Positions 18,483 to 27,909 of a stretch of DNA of 64,000 nucleotides are shown here, in pieces. Numbering within the stretch: the first letter of the stretch is position 1; every line of letters begins with the position of its first letter. Under the pieces are notes generated by a model, which saw nothing but the letters and a program-made list of their open reading frames with translations, ran no database searches and had not been told where the DNA came from. Made by a program: the position numbers and the translations under genes. The stretch comes from Paraburkholderia phenazinium (GTDB lineage Bacteria > Pseudomonadota > Gammaproteobacteria > Burkholderiales > Burkholderiaceae), in the NCBI RefSeq assembly GCF_900142845.1, contig NZ_FSRU01000002.1, forward strand, positions 2,976,001-3,040,000, read 5' to 3'.

Positions 18483-19253
18483 ATGAGCAACCTGAATTCA
18501 CAAACCGTCCTGAGCGTCCATCACTGGACCGATACGCTGTTCAGCTTCACCTGCACGCGCGACCCGTCATTTCGCTTCGAAAACGGCCAGTTCACGATGG
18601 TGGGCCTCGAAGTCGACGGCAAGCCGCTGATCCGCGCCTACAGCCTCGCGAGCGCGAACTACGAAGAGCACCTCGAATTCCTGAGCATCAAGGTTCAGGA
18701 CGGCCCGCTCACCTCGCGCCTGCAGCACCTGAAGGTCGGCGACGAAGTCCTGATCGGCAAGAAGCCGGTCGGCACGCTGATGGCCGACAACCTGTTGCCG
18801 GGCAAGACGCTGTGGCTGCTGTCCACCGGCACGGGCCTCGCGCCGTTCATGTCCATCATTAAAGATCCGGACATCTACGACCGTTACGAGCGCGTGGTGC
18901 TCACGCACACCTGCCGTTTCGTCGACGAGCTGGCGTACAAGGAATACATCACGGACCACCTGCCGGCGCACGAGCACCTCGGCGAACTGGTTCAGGAAAA
19001 GCTGCTGTATTACCCCACCGTCACGCGCGAAGCGTTCCAGAACCGTGGCCGGATCACCGAGCTGATCGAAACCGAAAAGCTGTTCGCCGACCTCGGCGTG
19101 CCGGGCTTCTCGCTGGAAAACGACCGCGTCATGCTGTGCGGCAGCCCGCACATGCTGCGCGACACGCGCAAGCTGCTCGACGACGCGGGCTTCCAGGAAG
19201 GCAGCAACAATGCGCCGGGGCACTACGTCGTCGAAAAGGCGTTCGTGGGCTAA
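18483..19253 (+). CDS. fpr: Ferredoxin--NADP+ reductase
   Basis: Cytoplasmic flavoenzyme of 256 aa moving electrons between NADPH and ferredoxin or flavodoxin. FAD contacts are in RAYSLASANYEEHLEF, the nucleotide site in LLSTGTGLAPFMSII, and the NADP site in VMLCGSPHMLRDT. The protein ends in VVEKAFVG, the C-terminal tail characteristic of bacterial-type reductases where a Phe-Val-Gly tail follows the flavin-stacking region. Length and motifs fit the family throughout. Single gene with its own strong terminator. Confidence 0.94.
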   Translation: MSNLNSQTVLSVHHWTDTLFSFTCTRDPSFRFENGQFTMVGLEVDGKPLIRAYSLASANYEEHLEFLSIKVQDGPLTSRLQHLKVGDEVLIGKKPVGTLMADNLLPGKTLWLLSTGTGLAPFMSIIKDPDIYDRYERVVLTHTCRFVDELAYKEYITDHLPAHEHLGELVQEKLLYYPTVTREAFQNRGRITELIETEKLFADLGVPGFSLENDRVMLCGSPHMLRDTRKLLDDAGFQEGSNNAPGHYVVEKAFVG

Positions 19254-19824
19254 GCCTAAGCCGCGCGTTACGCGGACGTACCCGGCTCGCCGCCCGCCGG
19301 CTGAGCCGCGAAAAACCGGAGCCTTCGCGCTCCGGTTTTGCTTTTTGCGCGCTCGCCGCGAACGCTCGCCGGGTGTTTTTCTGCGCCCGGCAAACCCTCT
19401 GCGAAGACATGACCGGCTCACCGCCGACGCCGGAATCCTCGCCCGCTCATCCAGTTACAATTCCGACACACGGCCTCACCTTCAATGTCAGCATTTTTCC
19501 TACATGCAAAATGCATATGACAAGTCAACCTCAATAAATTCCTGCCGCAAAAAACCCACGCTGAGCCTTGTCCTATCTGCTTCTTTTCTTTTTTTTGGGA
19601 TATGATCGCGGCGCATCACCGGTTGCCGTAAGACCCCACCAGGGTTACAGCCGATTTGTTACTGAATGTAAATTTCGTTACGCTACCTCGTAGCGATTTG
19701 TCCGTCATGCCGGGGTGCGCAGCGGACACTTCTTGAGGCCAGAGATTCGCATGCGTTCCCTTGTCTTCGCGCCGTCGAAGCGCACCCGGTTTGCTGTGCG
19801 AGCAGCATCCTAAGCGGGAGAGTC
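19254..19824. other. Intergenic region between fpr and the histidine kinase gene
   Basis: About 570 bases. The first 95 contain the fpr terminator. Around 19580-19600 is a T-rich tract followed by a -10-like TATGAT (about 19600), a possible promoter for the downstream two-component genes with a leader of about 220 bases. No reading frame of protein character was seen. Confidence 0.4.
19312..19346 (+). terminator. Rho-independent terminator of fpr
   Basis: AAAACCGGAGC and GCTCCGGTTTT form an 11-pair stem with a 6-base loop, followed by a GCTTTTTG tract. Confidence 0.88.
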
Positions 19825-20676
19825 ATGGATACGTCGATTGTCGTACCGATCACCGCGCATGTGCCCACTTCCATCGCCCGCGAAGGCCTCGATGGGGCGA
19901 GCGCCAGCAGCCCTGCCGAGCGCGAGATCGCGCGTCTGCGCGCCCGCGTGCGCGAACTGTCCGCTGAACTCGTCCATGCCCAGGAAGCCGCCTGCCAGCG
20001 CGTCGCGCGCGAGTTGCACGACAGCGTCGGCGCCGAACTGACCGCGACGCACTTCGCGCTCGCCGGCGTCGAAACCTGGCTGCCCGCCGATGCGCCGCCG
20101 CAGTGCGCCGCCGCGCTCACGGTTGCCCAGCGCTCGCTCGACGCCGTCGGCGAAGCCACCCGCCATGCGGTCGCCGAATTGCACGCGCCTTCGCTCGACG
20201 CCGGTATCGTGGGCGCGCTGTCGCAATGGACCGGCGACTTCGCCGCCCGCACGCAATTGCGCACCAGCTTCGTGTGCGCTGCCGACGTCCGCCTCACGCG
20301 CTTGCCGGCGGATGCCGCGCTCGCGATCTTCCGGGTCGCCCAGGAAGCGCTCAACAACACCGCCAAGCATGCCCGCGCCAGCGCGGCGGACGTGCGCATC
20401 GAAGCGAGCCGCCGCCACCTGACGCTCGTCGTCAGTGACGACGGCATTGGCCTCGCACCGCGCGCCCGCACGCGCCGCGGCCATTTCGGCCTCGCCGGCA
20501 TGCGCGCCCGCTGCGCGGCCTTCGACGGCAGCCTGCAGATCGGCGCCAGCCGCCCCGACGCCAGTACGCACGCGCGCGGCACCACGGTGCGTGCGCGTTT
20601 TGCGTGGGATGCGATGCTCGCCGGCGCTGCGTGCGCCGAACGCCTCGCGGCCGGCGCCGCGTCTTTCTCTTCCTGA
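19825..20676 (+). CDS. Soluble sensor histidine kinase, NarX/UhpB (HisKA_3) type
   Basis: Two-component kinase of 283 aa with no signal peptide or membrane helix. A short coiled coil (EREIARLRARVRELSAELVHAQE) leads into the phosphoacceptor helix RVARELHDSVGAELTATHFAL, whose His is the phosphorylation site. The ATPase domain shows FRVAQEALNNTAKHARAS (N box) and DDGIGL (D box). No sensory domain is recognisable in the first 50 residues, so the input signal is unknown and is presumably cytoplasmic or from a partner protein. Ten bases separate its stop from the response regulator gene. Confidence 0.88.
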   Translation: MDTSIVVPITAHVPTSIAREGLDGASASSPAEREIARLRARVRELSAELVHAQEAACQRVARELHDSVGAELTATHFALAGVETWLPADAPPQCAAALTVAQRSLDAVGEATRHAVAELHAPSLDAGIVGALSQWTGDFAARTQLRTSFVCAADVRLTRLPADAALAIFRVAQEALNNTAKHARASAADVRIEASRRHLTLVVSDDGIGLAPRARTRRGHFGLAGMRARCAAFDGSLQIGASRPDASTHARGTTVRARFAWDAMLAGAACAERLAAGAASFSS

Positions 20677-20686
20677 GCGCGCCGTC

Positions 20687-21343
20687 ATGAGCCTGCGCAT
20701 CCTGCTCGTCGACGACCACGCCGTGGTCCGCCAGGGCGTCCGGCAACTGTTGATGGACCGTGGCGTGGCGCTCGAAGTCGACGAAGCGGAAACCGGCGCC
20801 GATGCGCTCGTTGCGGTGGCGAAGCACGTCTACGACGTCGTCCTGCTCGACATCTCGCTGCCCGACATGAATGGCGTCGAAGCGCTCAAGCGCCTCAAGC
20901 GCAAGGCGCCGCGCGCGGCGGTGCTGATGTTCTCCATGTATCGCGAAGACCAGTATGCAGTCCGGGCGTTGAAGGCCGGCGCGGCCGGTTACCTCTCGAA
21001 GACCGTCGACGCCGCGCAGATGATCGGCGCGATCCAGCAGGTCGCGGCGGGCCGCAAGTACGTCAGCCCGGCGATGGCCGAGGCGCTCGCCGATTACGTT
21101 TCGTTCGACGGCGAGCAGTTGCCGCACGAAAAGCTCTCCGACCGCGAATATCAGACGCTCTGCATGCTCGCCTCCGGCAAGCGGCTGACGGATATCGCCA
21201 ATGCGCTGTCTTTGTCGGTTAAGACCGTGAGCGTGTACCGCACGCGGCTGCTGGAAAAGATGAAGCTGCGCAACAACGCCGAACTCACCTTCTATGTGAT
21301 GAGCAACCGCCTCGTCGACCTGAATCCGGCCATGGCCGGCTAG
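20687..21343 (+). CDS. Response regulator, NarL/FixJ family
   Basis: DNA-binding partner of the preceding kinase, 218 aa. The receiver domain starts MSLRILLVDDHAVVRQGV and has the phosphorylated Asp in DVVLLDISLPDMNG and the Lys in GYLSKTVDAA. The C-terminal LuxR-type HTH reads LSDREYQTLCMLASGKRLTDIANALSLSVKTVSVYR. ATG 20687 follows the kinase stop by 10 bases; the frame continues upstream inside the kinase gene and is not used. Target genes are unknown. Confidence 0.92.
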   Translation: MSLRILLVDDHAVVRQGVRQLLMDRGVALEVDEAETGADALVAVAKHVYDVVLLDISLPDMNGVEALKRLKRKAPRAAVLMFSMYREDQYAVRALKAGAAGYLSKTVDAAQMIGAIQQVAAGRKYVSPAMAEALADYVSFDGEQLPHEKLSDREYQTLCMLASGKRLTDIANALSLSVKTVSVYRTRLLEKMKLRNNAELTFYVMSNRLVDLNPAMAG

Positions 21344-21503
21344 GGTTAAGGGCACCGCAGCGGGGCGCGGCACGACGGCGCGCGTCCTGTCCTGCGTCAT
21401 CCGCCTGCTATCCCGGAAAAGTAAGGGGTCGCACATCCGCTAAAATCCTGGGTTTCCCGACATTCGGCGCGCAAGACGCGTGCACTACTGGAGACCCACG
21501 CCA

Positions 21504-22907
21504 ATGTCCCTGTTTCGCAAGAAAAGCGTCGAGCACATGCTCGCCGCCAGCAGCAAAAGCGGCGGCCTGAAGAAAACCCTCGGCGCGCTCGACCTCACTT
21601 TCCTCGGTGTCGGCGCCATCATCGGCACCGGCATTTTCGTCCTGACCGGCACCGGCGCCGTACAAGCCGGCCCGGCGCTGATGCTGTCGTTCATCATCGC
21701 GGCCATTGCCTGCGGTTTCGCGGCGCTGGCTTATGCTGAGTTCGCCTCCACCATTCCGGTCGCCGGCTCGATCTACACCTACTCGTACGCCACCCTCGGC
21801 GAACTGGCCGCGTGGATCATCGGCTGGGACCTGATGCTCGAATACGGGCTCGCCACCTCGGCCGTGTCGGTCGGCTGGTCGGGCTATCTGCAGTCGCTGC
21901 TGTCGGGTTTCGGCGTGACGCTGCCGGTCGCCCTGTCGGCCGCGCCCGGCGCGCTGCCCGGCCATACCACCCTGTTCAACCTGCCCGCCTTCGTCGTGAT
22001 GATGGCGATCACCGCGCTGCTGTCGGTCGGCATCCGCGAATCCGCGCGCATCAACAACATCATGGTGGCGATCAAGGTGATCGTCGTGCTGCTGGTGATC
22101 GGCGTCGGCGTGTTTCACGTCACGCCCGCTAACTGGCATCCGTTCATGCCGAACGGCTGGAACGGCGTGTTCGGCGCGGCGGCGGTGATGTTCTTTGCGT
22201 TTATCGGCTTCGATTCCGTTTCGTCGGCGGCCGAAGAGGTGAAGAATCCGAAGCGCGATCTGCCGGTCGGCATCATTGCCTCGCTTGGTGTGTGCGCCGT
22301 GCTGTACGTGGCGGTGGCGGCGGTCGTGACGGGCATCGTGCCGTCGGCGCAGTTCGCCAGCATCTCGCACCCGGTGTCGTACGCACTGCAGGTGGCCGGC
22401 GAGAAATGGGTAGCTGGCTTCATCGATCTGGGCGCCGTGCTCGGCATGCTGACGGTGATTCTGGTGATGGCCTACGGCCAGACGCGTGTGATCTTCGCCA
22501 TGTCGCGCGACGGACTGCTGCCCGCCGCGCTTTCGCACGTGCATCCGCGTTTTGCGACGCCGTTCCTGACCACCTGGCTCGTCGGCATCTTCTTCGGCCT
22601 GATCGGCGCGCTGGTGCCGCTCAACGTGCTCGCGGAGTTGATCAACATCGGCACGCTGGCGGCGTTTTCGATGGTGTCGATCGCCGTGCTGATCCTGCGC
22701 AGGACGCATCCGGACCTGCCGCGCGCCTTCCGCTGTCCAGGCGTGCCGGTGGTGCCGGTGCTCGCCGTGGCGTCGTGCCTGTTCCTGATGGTGAACCTGA
22801 AGGCGGTCACGTGGATGGCCTTCGTGATCTGGCTGCTGATCGGCATGGTGATCTATTTCGGTTACTCGCGCCGCCATTCCAAACTCGCGCACGGCTCGCA
22901 GCATTGA
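21504..22907 (+). CDS. Amino acid permease, APC superfamily (cationic amino acid transporter-like)
   Basis: Inner-membrane transporter of 467 aa with about twelve helices. The N-terminal GVGAIIGTGIFVLTG unwound-helix motif and FIGFDSVSSAAEEVKNP are hallmarks of the CAT/YfnA branch of the APC superfamily, and the C-terminal region carries AFRCPGVPVVPVLAV. ATG 21504 has GGAG ten bases upstream; the frame start at 21480 would add eight residues. Substrate likely an amino acid, possibly cationic, by family only. A strong terminator lies 125 bases after the stop. Confidence 0.9.
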   Translation: MSLFRKKSVEHMLAASSKSGGLKKTLGALDLTFLGVGAIIGTGIFVLTGTGAVQAGPALMLSFIIAAIACGFAALAYAEFASTIPVAGSIYTYSYATLGELAAWIIGWDLMLEYGLATSAVSVGWSGYLQSLLSGFGVTLPVALSAAPGALPGHTTLFNLPAFVVMMAITALLSVGIRESARINNIMVAIKVIVVLLVIGVGVFHVTPANWHPFMPNGWNGVFGAAAVMFFAFIGFDSVSSAAEEVKNPKRDLPVGIIASLGVCAVLYVAVAAVVTGIVPSAQFASISHPVSYALQVAGEKWVAGFIDLGAVLGMLTVILVMAYGQTRVIFAMSRDGLLPAALSHVHPRFATPFLTTWLVGIFFGLIGALVPLNVLAELINIGTLAAFSMVSIAVLILRRTHPDLPRAFRCPGVPVVPVLAVASCLFLMVNLKAVTWMAFVIWLLIGMVIYFGYSRRHSKLAHGSQH

Positions 22908-23032
22908 TAGAGGAGCGCCGCGAAACTGAGCGTTGCCCGCCGGCGTTCTGAGGCGCTCAGCGGTATGCATAGGCCTTCATGGGCCTTCAGCAACGCCCAA
23001 CGGCCTTCCCTGCCGCCTCAAAATGGCTTCAG

Positions 23033-23067
23033 AACGGCACGCCTGCCCACGCAGCGTGCCGTTTTTT
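23033..23067 (+). terminator. Rho-independent terminator of the amino acid permease
   Basis: AACGGCACGC and GCGTGCCGTT pair perfectly (10 bp) around an 11-base loop and run into GTTTTTTC. Confidence 0.85.
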
Positions 23068-23141
23068 CTTGTCCGGGCCGACACCGCCGCGCGCGCCGTG
23101 CCAGCCTCCGGACGATTTCCCCCGATAGCAGCCCTGCCCGA

Positions 23142-23181
23142 TTTGTGCTTTACTTTTCGGTGGAACCATAAAAAGCACAAA
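23142..23181. promoter_or_regulatory. Inverted repeat upstream of the molybdo-flavoenzyme operon
   Basis: TTTGTGCTTT (23142-23151) and AAAGCACAAA (23172-23181) are exact complements separated by 20 bases. The repeat lies about 140 bases before the operon's first start codon and could be a regulator site or an mRNA hairpin; no T run follows, so it is not a terminator. Confidence 0.5.
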
Positions 23182-23320
23182 CCGAAGCGAGCCCTCACAG
23201 CAGGCAGGCGGAAGGTAGTGAACGTGGGCCCGCGCCGGTCTCGATCCCTCTCGCAACCATGTTGCATGGGACCAGAGTAAGCGCCAAAGCGCTAGCTCTG
23301 GCCGACAAAGGAGACAGTTC

Positions 23321-23827
23321 ATGGCGATCAGCATCAGTCTGACGGTGAACGGCACGCCCGTTACCGCCGAAATCGAGCCCCACACCCTGCTTGTCCAGTT
23401 CCTGCGCGATCAACTCCGGCTCACCGGCACGCATATCGGCTGCGACACCGCCCAATGCGGCGCGTGCACGGTGCATCTGAACGGACGCGCGATCAAATCG
23501 TGCAACATTCTCGCCGTGCAGGCCGAAGGTGCGCAGATCACCACCATCGAAGGTCTCGCCAAAGACGGCGAACTGCATCCCATGCAGGCGGCGTTCCGCC
23601 ACTGCCACGGCCTGCAGTGCGGCTTCTGCACGCCGGGCATGGTGATGAGCGCGACCTCGCTGGCGCAGCGTCAGCCCGATCTCACCGAAGCGGACGTGCG
23701 CGCCCAGCTCGACGGCAATCTGTGCCGCTGTACGGGGTATCACAACATCGTCAAGGCCGTGCTCGAAGGCGCTGCCGGCATGAAGTCCGGCGCCGCCGCT
23801 CAGGCGAGCGCGCAAGTCACGGTCTGA
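23321..23827 (+). CDS. [2Fe-2S] small subunit, CO dehydrogenase/xanthine dehydrogenase family (CoxS-like)
   Basis: Electron-transfer subunit of a molybdenum hydroxylase, 168 aa. The plant-type [2Fe-2S] cluster cysteines are in [12 protein letters not shown] and the second cluster in [10 protein letters not shown] and [10 protein letters not shown], exactly the CoxS arrangement. A strong AAAGGAGAC ribosome site precedes ATG 23321. It is the first gene of a seven-gene operon whose order (small, large, medium, MoxR, VWA, CoxG, XdhC) is that of form II CO-dehydrogenase-like enzymes. Confidence 0.93.
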   Translation: MAISISLTVNGTPVTAEIEPHTLLVQFLRDQLRLTGTHIGCDTAQCGACTVHLNGRAIKSCNILAVQAEGAQITTIEGLAKDGELHPMQAAFRHCHGLQCGFCTPGMVMSATSLAQRQPDLTEADVRAQLDGNLCRCTGYHNIVKAVLEGAAGMKSGAAAQASAQVTV

Positions 23828-23837
23828 GGAGACGACG

Positions 23838-26219
23838 ATGAACGCACCCGACCCGCATCCGCTGATTGGCGCCTCCGTCCAGCGCAAGGAAGACTACCGG
23901 TTCCTGACCGGCAATGGTCAGTACACCGACGATATCGTGCTGCCCCAGCAAACCTATGCCGTGTTCCTGCGCTCGCCGTACGCGCATGCGCGGATCAAAA
24001 GCATCGACACGGCCGCGGCGAAGCAATCGCCTGGCGTGGTGGCGATTTTCACCGGCGCGGATATGGCCGCTGACAGCGTGGGCGGCCTGCCCTGCGGCTG
24101 GCTGATCCACAGCGTCGACGGCAAACCGATGAACGAGCCGCCACATCCGGTGATCGCGCATACCAAGGCGCGCCACGTCGGCGACCAGGTGGCGCTGGTG
24201 ATCGCCCGCTCGGTGAAAGAGGCGAAAGACGCCGCCGAGTTGATCGAAGTCGATTACGACGTGCTGCCCGCCGTGGTGGATACGGCGCACGCCGCCGATC
24301 CGGGCCAGCCCGCCGTGCACGACGAAGTGCCGGACAACGTCTGCTACACGTGGGGTCACGGCGACAAGGCGGCCACCGACGCCGCCTTCGCCAAAGCCGC
24401 GCACGTCACGACGCTCGATATCGTCAACAACCGCCTGATCCCGAACGCGATCGAACCGCGAGCGGTGAACGCCAGCTGGTCGCCGCAGGACGACAGCTAC
24501 ACGGTATATGTCGCGAACCAGAATCCGCACGTCGAACGGCTGCTGATGGCGGCGTTCGTGCTGTCGCTGCCGGAATCGAAGCTGCGCGTGATTGCGCCGG
24601 ACGTCGGCGGCGGCTTTGGTTCGAAGATCTTTTTATATGCCGAAGATGTGGCGCTCACCTGGGCGTCGAAGAAAATCCGCCGGCCGGTGAAATGGACTGC
24701 AGAACGTTCGGAGGCCTTCATTTCGGATGCACATGGCCGCGACCATGTGACGAAGGCCGAGCTGGCCATGGACGCCAACGGCACTTTCCTCGCCATGCGC
24801 GTGCACACCATCGCCAACATGGGCGCGTACCTGTCGACCTTCGCCTCGAGCGTGCCCACCATCCTCTACGCGACGCTGCTGGCGGGTCAGTACGCCACGC
24901 CCGCGATCTACGCCGAGGTGAAGGCGGTCTTCACCAATACGGTCCCCGTCGATGCATACCGTGGCGCGGGCCGGCCTGAAGCCACCTATGTGGTCGAACG
25001 GCTGGTCGAAACCGCGGCGCGCGAAATGAACCTCGATCCGGCGGAGATCCGCCGCCGCAACTTCATTCGCACGTTTCCGTATGCGACACCGGTAGGCCTC
25101 ACTTACGACACCGGCGATTACGAAACCACGCTGGCCCGCGCGCTGGAACTCGCCGACGTGAAAGGCTTCGCGGCCCGCAAGCAGGCCTCGGAGCGAAACG
25201 GCAAGCGGCGTGGACTTGGATACTCGTGCTACATCGAAGCCTGTGGACTCGCACCGTCGAATATCGCCGGCGCGCTCGGCGCTCGAGCCGGCCTGTTCGA
25301 AGCGGGTGAGGTACGCGTGCACCCCACCGGTTCGGTGACGGTGTTCACCGGCTCGCACAGTCACGGCCAAGGGCATGAGACGACGTTCGCCCAGGTCGTG
25401 GCGGACCGGCTCGGCATTCCGATTGAGAACGTCGAAATCGTGCATGGCGATACCGGTCGCATTCCGTTCGGCATGGGCACATATGGCTCACGCTCGATTG
25501 CGGTGGGCGGCTCGGCGATCATGAAGGCGCTCGACAAGATCGAAGCAAAGGCGAAGAAAATCGCCGCGCATCTGCTGGAAGCGGCGGCCGAAGACATCGA
25601 GTTCAAGAACGGCGTGTTCCGCGTCGCCGGCACCGACCGCACCAAGGCTTTTGCCGACATCTCGCTCGCCGCCTACGTGCCGCACAACTATCCGCTCGAC
25701 AAGCTCGAACCGGGACTCGACGAAAGCGCCTTCTACGATCCGACCAACTTCACCTATCCGGCCGGCTCGTATATCTGCGAAGTGGAGGTGGATCCGGATA
25801 CCGGCGAGTGCCGCATCCAGCAATTCACCGCGGTCGACGATTTCGGCAACGTGATCAATCCGATGATCGTCGAAGGCCAGGTGCATGGCGGCCTGGGTCA
25901 GGGGATCGGCCAGGCGATGCTCGAGCGCTGCGTGTACGACAACGACAGCGGCCAGTTGCTGTCCGGCTCGTACATGGACTACGCGATGCCGCGCGCCTCC
26001 GACCTGCCGAGCTTCACGGTGGAAACCGCCAAAGGCACGCCGTGCACGCACAATCCGCTCGGCGTGAAGGGCTGCGGCGAAGCGGGCGCAATCGGTTCGC
26101 CGCCGGCGGTGATCAACGCGATTCTCGATGCGCTGGCGCCGCTCGGCGTGAAGGATCTGCAAATGCCCGCCACGCCGCATCGTGTGTGGTCCGCGATCCG
26201 CGCTGCGCAACAACCCTGA
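23838..26219 (+). CDS. Molybdopterin-binding large subunit, form II CO dehydrogenase-like (CoxL family)
   Basis: Catalytic subunit, 793 aa, binding the Mo-cytosine-dinucleotide cofactor. The loop that differs between enzyme forms reads AYRGAGR (residues 373-379), the form II signature, and not the AYXCSFR of true aerobic CO dehydrogenase. The general-base Glu748 lies in [10 protein letters not shown]. Other cofactor contacts are visible in GGGFGSK and [13 protein letters not shown]. The gene starts 10 bases after the small subunit. Form II enzymes often oxidise aldehydes, purines or aromatic heterocycles, so CO oxidation should not be assumed. Confidence 0.92.
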   Translation: MNAPDPHPLIGASVQRKEDYRFLTGNGQYTDDIVLPQQTYAVFLRSPYAHARIKSIDTAAAKQSPGVVAIFTGADMAADSVGGLPCGWLIHSVDGKPMNEPPHPVIAHTKARHVGDQVALVIARSVKEAKDAAELIEVDYDVLPAVVDTAHAADPGQPAVHDEVPDNVCYTWGHGDKAATDAAFAKAAHVTTLDIVNNRLIPNAIEPRAVNASWSPQDDSYTVYVANQNPHVERLLMAAFVLSLPESKLRVIAPDVGGGFGSKIFLYAEDVALTWASKKIRRPVKWTAERSEAFISDAHGRDHVTKAELAMDANGTFLAMRVHTIANMGAYLSTFASSVPTILYATLLAGQYATPAIYAEVKAVFTNTVPVDAYRGAGRPEATYVVERLVETAAREMNLDPAEIRRRNFIRTFPYATPVGLTYDTGDYETTLARALELADVKGFAARKQASERNGKRRGLGYSCYIEACGLAPSNIAGALGARAGLFEAGEVRVHPTGSVTVFTGSHSHGQGHETTFAQVVADRLGIPIENVEIVHGDTGRIPFGMGTYGSRSIAVGGSAIMKALDKIEAKAKKIAAHLLEAAAEDIEFKNGVFRVAGTDRTKAFADISLAAYVPHNYPLDKLEPGLDESAFYDPTNFTYPAGSYICEVEVDPDTGECRIQQFTAVDDFGNVINPMIVEGQVHGGLGQGIGQAMLERCVYDNDSGQLLSGSYMDYAMPRASDLPSFTVETAKGTPCTHNPLGVKGCGEAGAIGSPPAVINAILDALAPLGVKDLQMPATPHRVWSAIRAAQQP

Positions 26220-26234
26220 CCGGAGCAAGCCGAC

Positions 26235-27032
26235 ATGTACACCTTCGACTATCAACGCGCGGCCGATCCCAAAGCGGCGGTCGCCGCGCTCGCCGGCGAC
26301 AGCGACGCAAAATTCCTCGCCGGCGGCCAAAGCCTGCTGCCGACCATGCGCCTGCGCCTCGCGCAGCCATCGAAGCTGATCGACGTCACGCGGATTGCCG
26401 CGCTCAAGGAGATTCGCGTCGACGCCAACAGCGTGACCATCGGCGCGGCCGTCTGTCATGCGGACGTCGCCGATCACGCCGACATCCGCCGCGTCCTGCC
26501 TGGGCTTGCCAGCCTCGCGAGCCATATCGGCGACCGTCAGGTGCGCGCGCTCGGCACGATCGGCGGCTCGCTCGCCAACAACGATCCCGCCGCCTGCTAT
26601 CCGGCCGCGGTGCTGGCGCTCGGCGCCACGATCGTGACGGACCGGCGGCGCATCGCCGCCGACGACTTCTTTGTCGGCATGTACGAGACTGCGCTCGCGC
26701 CCGACGAGCTGATCACCGCCGTCGAATTTCCGCTCGCCGAGCGCAGCGCCTACGAGAAATTCCGCAATCCGGCTTCGCACTTTGCGCTGGTTGGCGTGTT
26801 TGTCGCGAAACGGGCGGATGGGGTGCGGGTGGCGGTGACGGGCGCGGGGGCATCCGTGTTTCGCTCTCCTGATCTGGAGAGCGCGCTCACCGCGAACTTT
26901 ACGCCAGCGGCGGCGCAAGCCGTCACGGTGTCCGCAGACGACCTGAACACGGATATGCACGCCAGCGCCGAGTACCGGGCGCATCTGATTCCGCTGCTGA
27001 CTGCACGGGCGGTGACCACCGCGAATGGTTAG
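26235..27032 (+). CDS. FAD-binding medium subunit, CO dehydrogenase/xanthine dehydrogenase family (CoxM-like)
   Basis: Flavin subunit, 265 aa, passing electrons from the iron-sulfur clusters to an external acceptor. FAD motifs AGGQSLLPTMRLR (about residues 32-44) and TIGGSLANNDPAACYP are intact. GGAGCAAGCCGAC precedes the ATG. Its last codons overlap the start of the MoxR-type ATPase gene by 8 bases. Confidence 0.92.
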   Translation: MYTFDYQRAADPKAAVAALAGDSDAKFLAGGQSLLPTMRLRLAQPSKLIDVTRIAALKEIRVDANSVTIGAAVCHADVADHADIRRVLPGLASLASHIGDRQVRALGTIGGSLANNDPAACYPAAVLALGATIVTDRRRIAADDFFVGMYETALAPDELITAVEFPLAERSAYEKFRNPASHFALVGVFVAKRADGVRVAVTGAGASVFRSPDLESALTANFTPAAAQAVTVSADDLNTDMHASAEYRAHLIPLLTARAVTTANG

Positions 27033-27909
27033 TTCAATTGACGACACCCTTGCCCAGCTCGGCGCTCAAGGCTATTTCGCGAGCCGCGAGCTGGCGACCG
27101 CGCTGTTCCTTGCGCTGCGCATGGAACGGCCGTTGTTTGTCGAGGGCGAGCCGGGAGTCGGCAAGACCGAACTGGCCAAGGCAGCCGCGGGCCTGCTCGG
27201 CACGTCGATGCTGCGGCTGCAATGCTACGAAGGGCTCGACACGGCCAGCGCGCTCTACGAGTGGGACTATCCGCGGCAGATCATGGCGCTGCGGCTGGCA
27301 GAAGCGGCCGGTGAGCGGCCCGGCAACGACACGCTATATCGCAGCGAATTTCTCCTCAAGCGCCCGCTGTTGCAGGCGCTGATGCCGGACGAACTGCATC
27401 CCGGCGCGCGTCGTGTGCTGCTGATCGACGAGATCGACCGCGCCGACGAGCCGTTCGAGGCGTTTCTGCTCGAACTGCTGTCGGACTTTCAGGTGTCGAT
27501 TCCGGAATACGGCACGGTGCGCGCCGAGCAACCGCCGCTCGTCGTGATGACCTCGAACCGCACCCGCGAGGTACACGACGCATTAAAGCGCCGCTGCCTG
27601 TATCAATGGATCGACTATCCGGAGCGCGATCGCGAACTGGCGATCGTCGCGGCGCGCGCCCCGCAGACGAGCGCCGAGTTGCAACGGCGTGCCGTCGATT
27701 TCGTGCATCAGTTGCGCGGCATGGATCTGTTCAAGGCCCCGGGGATCGCGGAGACAATCGACTGGTGCCGCGCGCTGGCCGCGTTGAGCGTGACCGAACT
27801 CGATCCGCAGTCGGTGCAGGACACGCTCGGCGTGCTGCTGAAGTATCAGGACGATCTGGCGCGGGTGGACGCAGCGCAGATCGGGCAGTGCCTGGCAGCG
27901 AAGGAATGA
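27025..27909 (+). CDS. MoxR-type AAA+ ATPase (CoxD-like)
   Basis: AAA+ ATPase of 294 aa, a maturation factor. Walker A GEPGVGKTE and Walker B LLIDEIDRAD are intact, and the VMTSNRTREVHDALKRRC segment is typical of MoxR proteins. In studied CO dehydrogenases CoxD works with the VWA protein CoxE to assemble the bimetallic active site; in form II relatives the same pair may insert sulfur or cofactor. Overlaps both neighbours (8 bases upstream, ATGA downstream). Confidence 0.92.
   Translation: MVSSIDDTLAQLGAQGYFASRELATALFLALRMERPLFVEGEPGVGKTELAKAAAGLLGTSMLRLQCYEGLDTASALYEWDYPRQIMALRLAEAAGERPGNDTLYRSEFLLKRPLLQALMPDELHPGARRVLLIDEIDRADEPFEAFLLELLSDFQVSIPEYGTVRAEQPPLVVMTSNRTREVHDALKRRCLYQWIDYPERDRELAIVAARAPQTSAELQRRAVDFVHQLRGMDLFKAPGIAETIDWCRALAALSVTELDPQSVQDTLGVLLKYQDDLARVDAAQIGQCLAAKE

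Larger units (their letters stand above)
22908..23320. other. Intergenic region between permease and CO-dehydrogenase-like operon
   Basis: About 410 bases containing the permease terminator, then a 10-base-arm inverted repeat at 23142-23181, then the leader of the downstream seven-gene operon. No gene seen. Confidence 0.5.
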
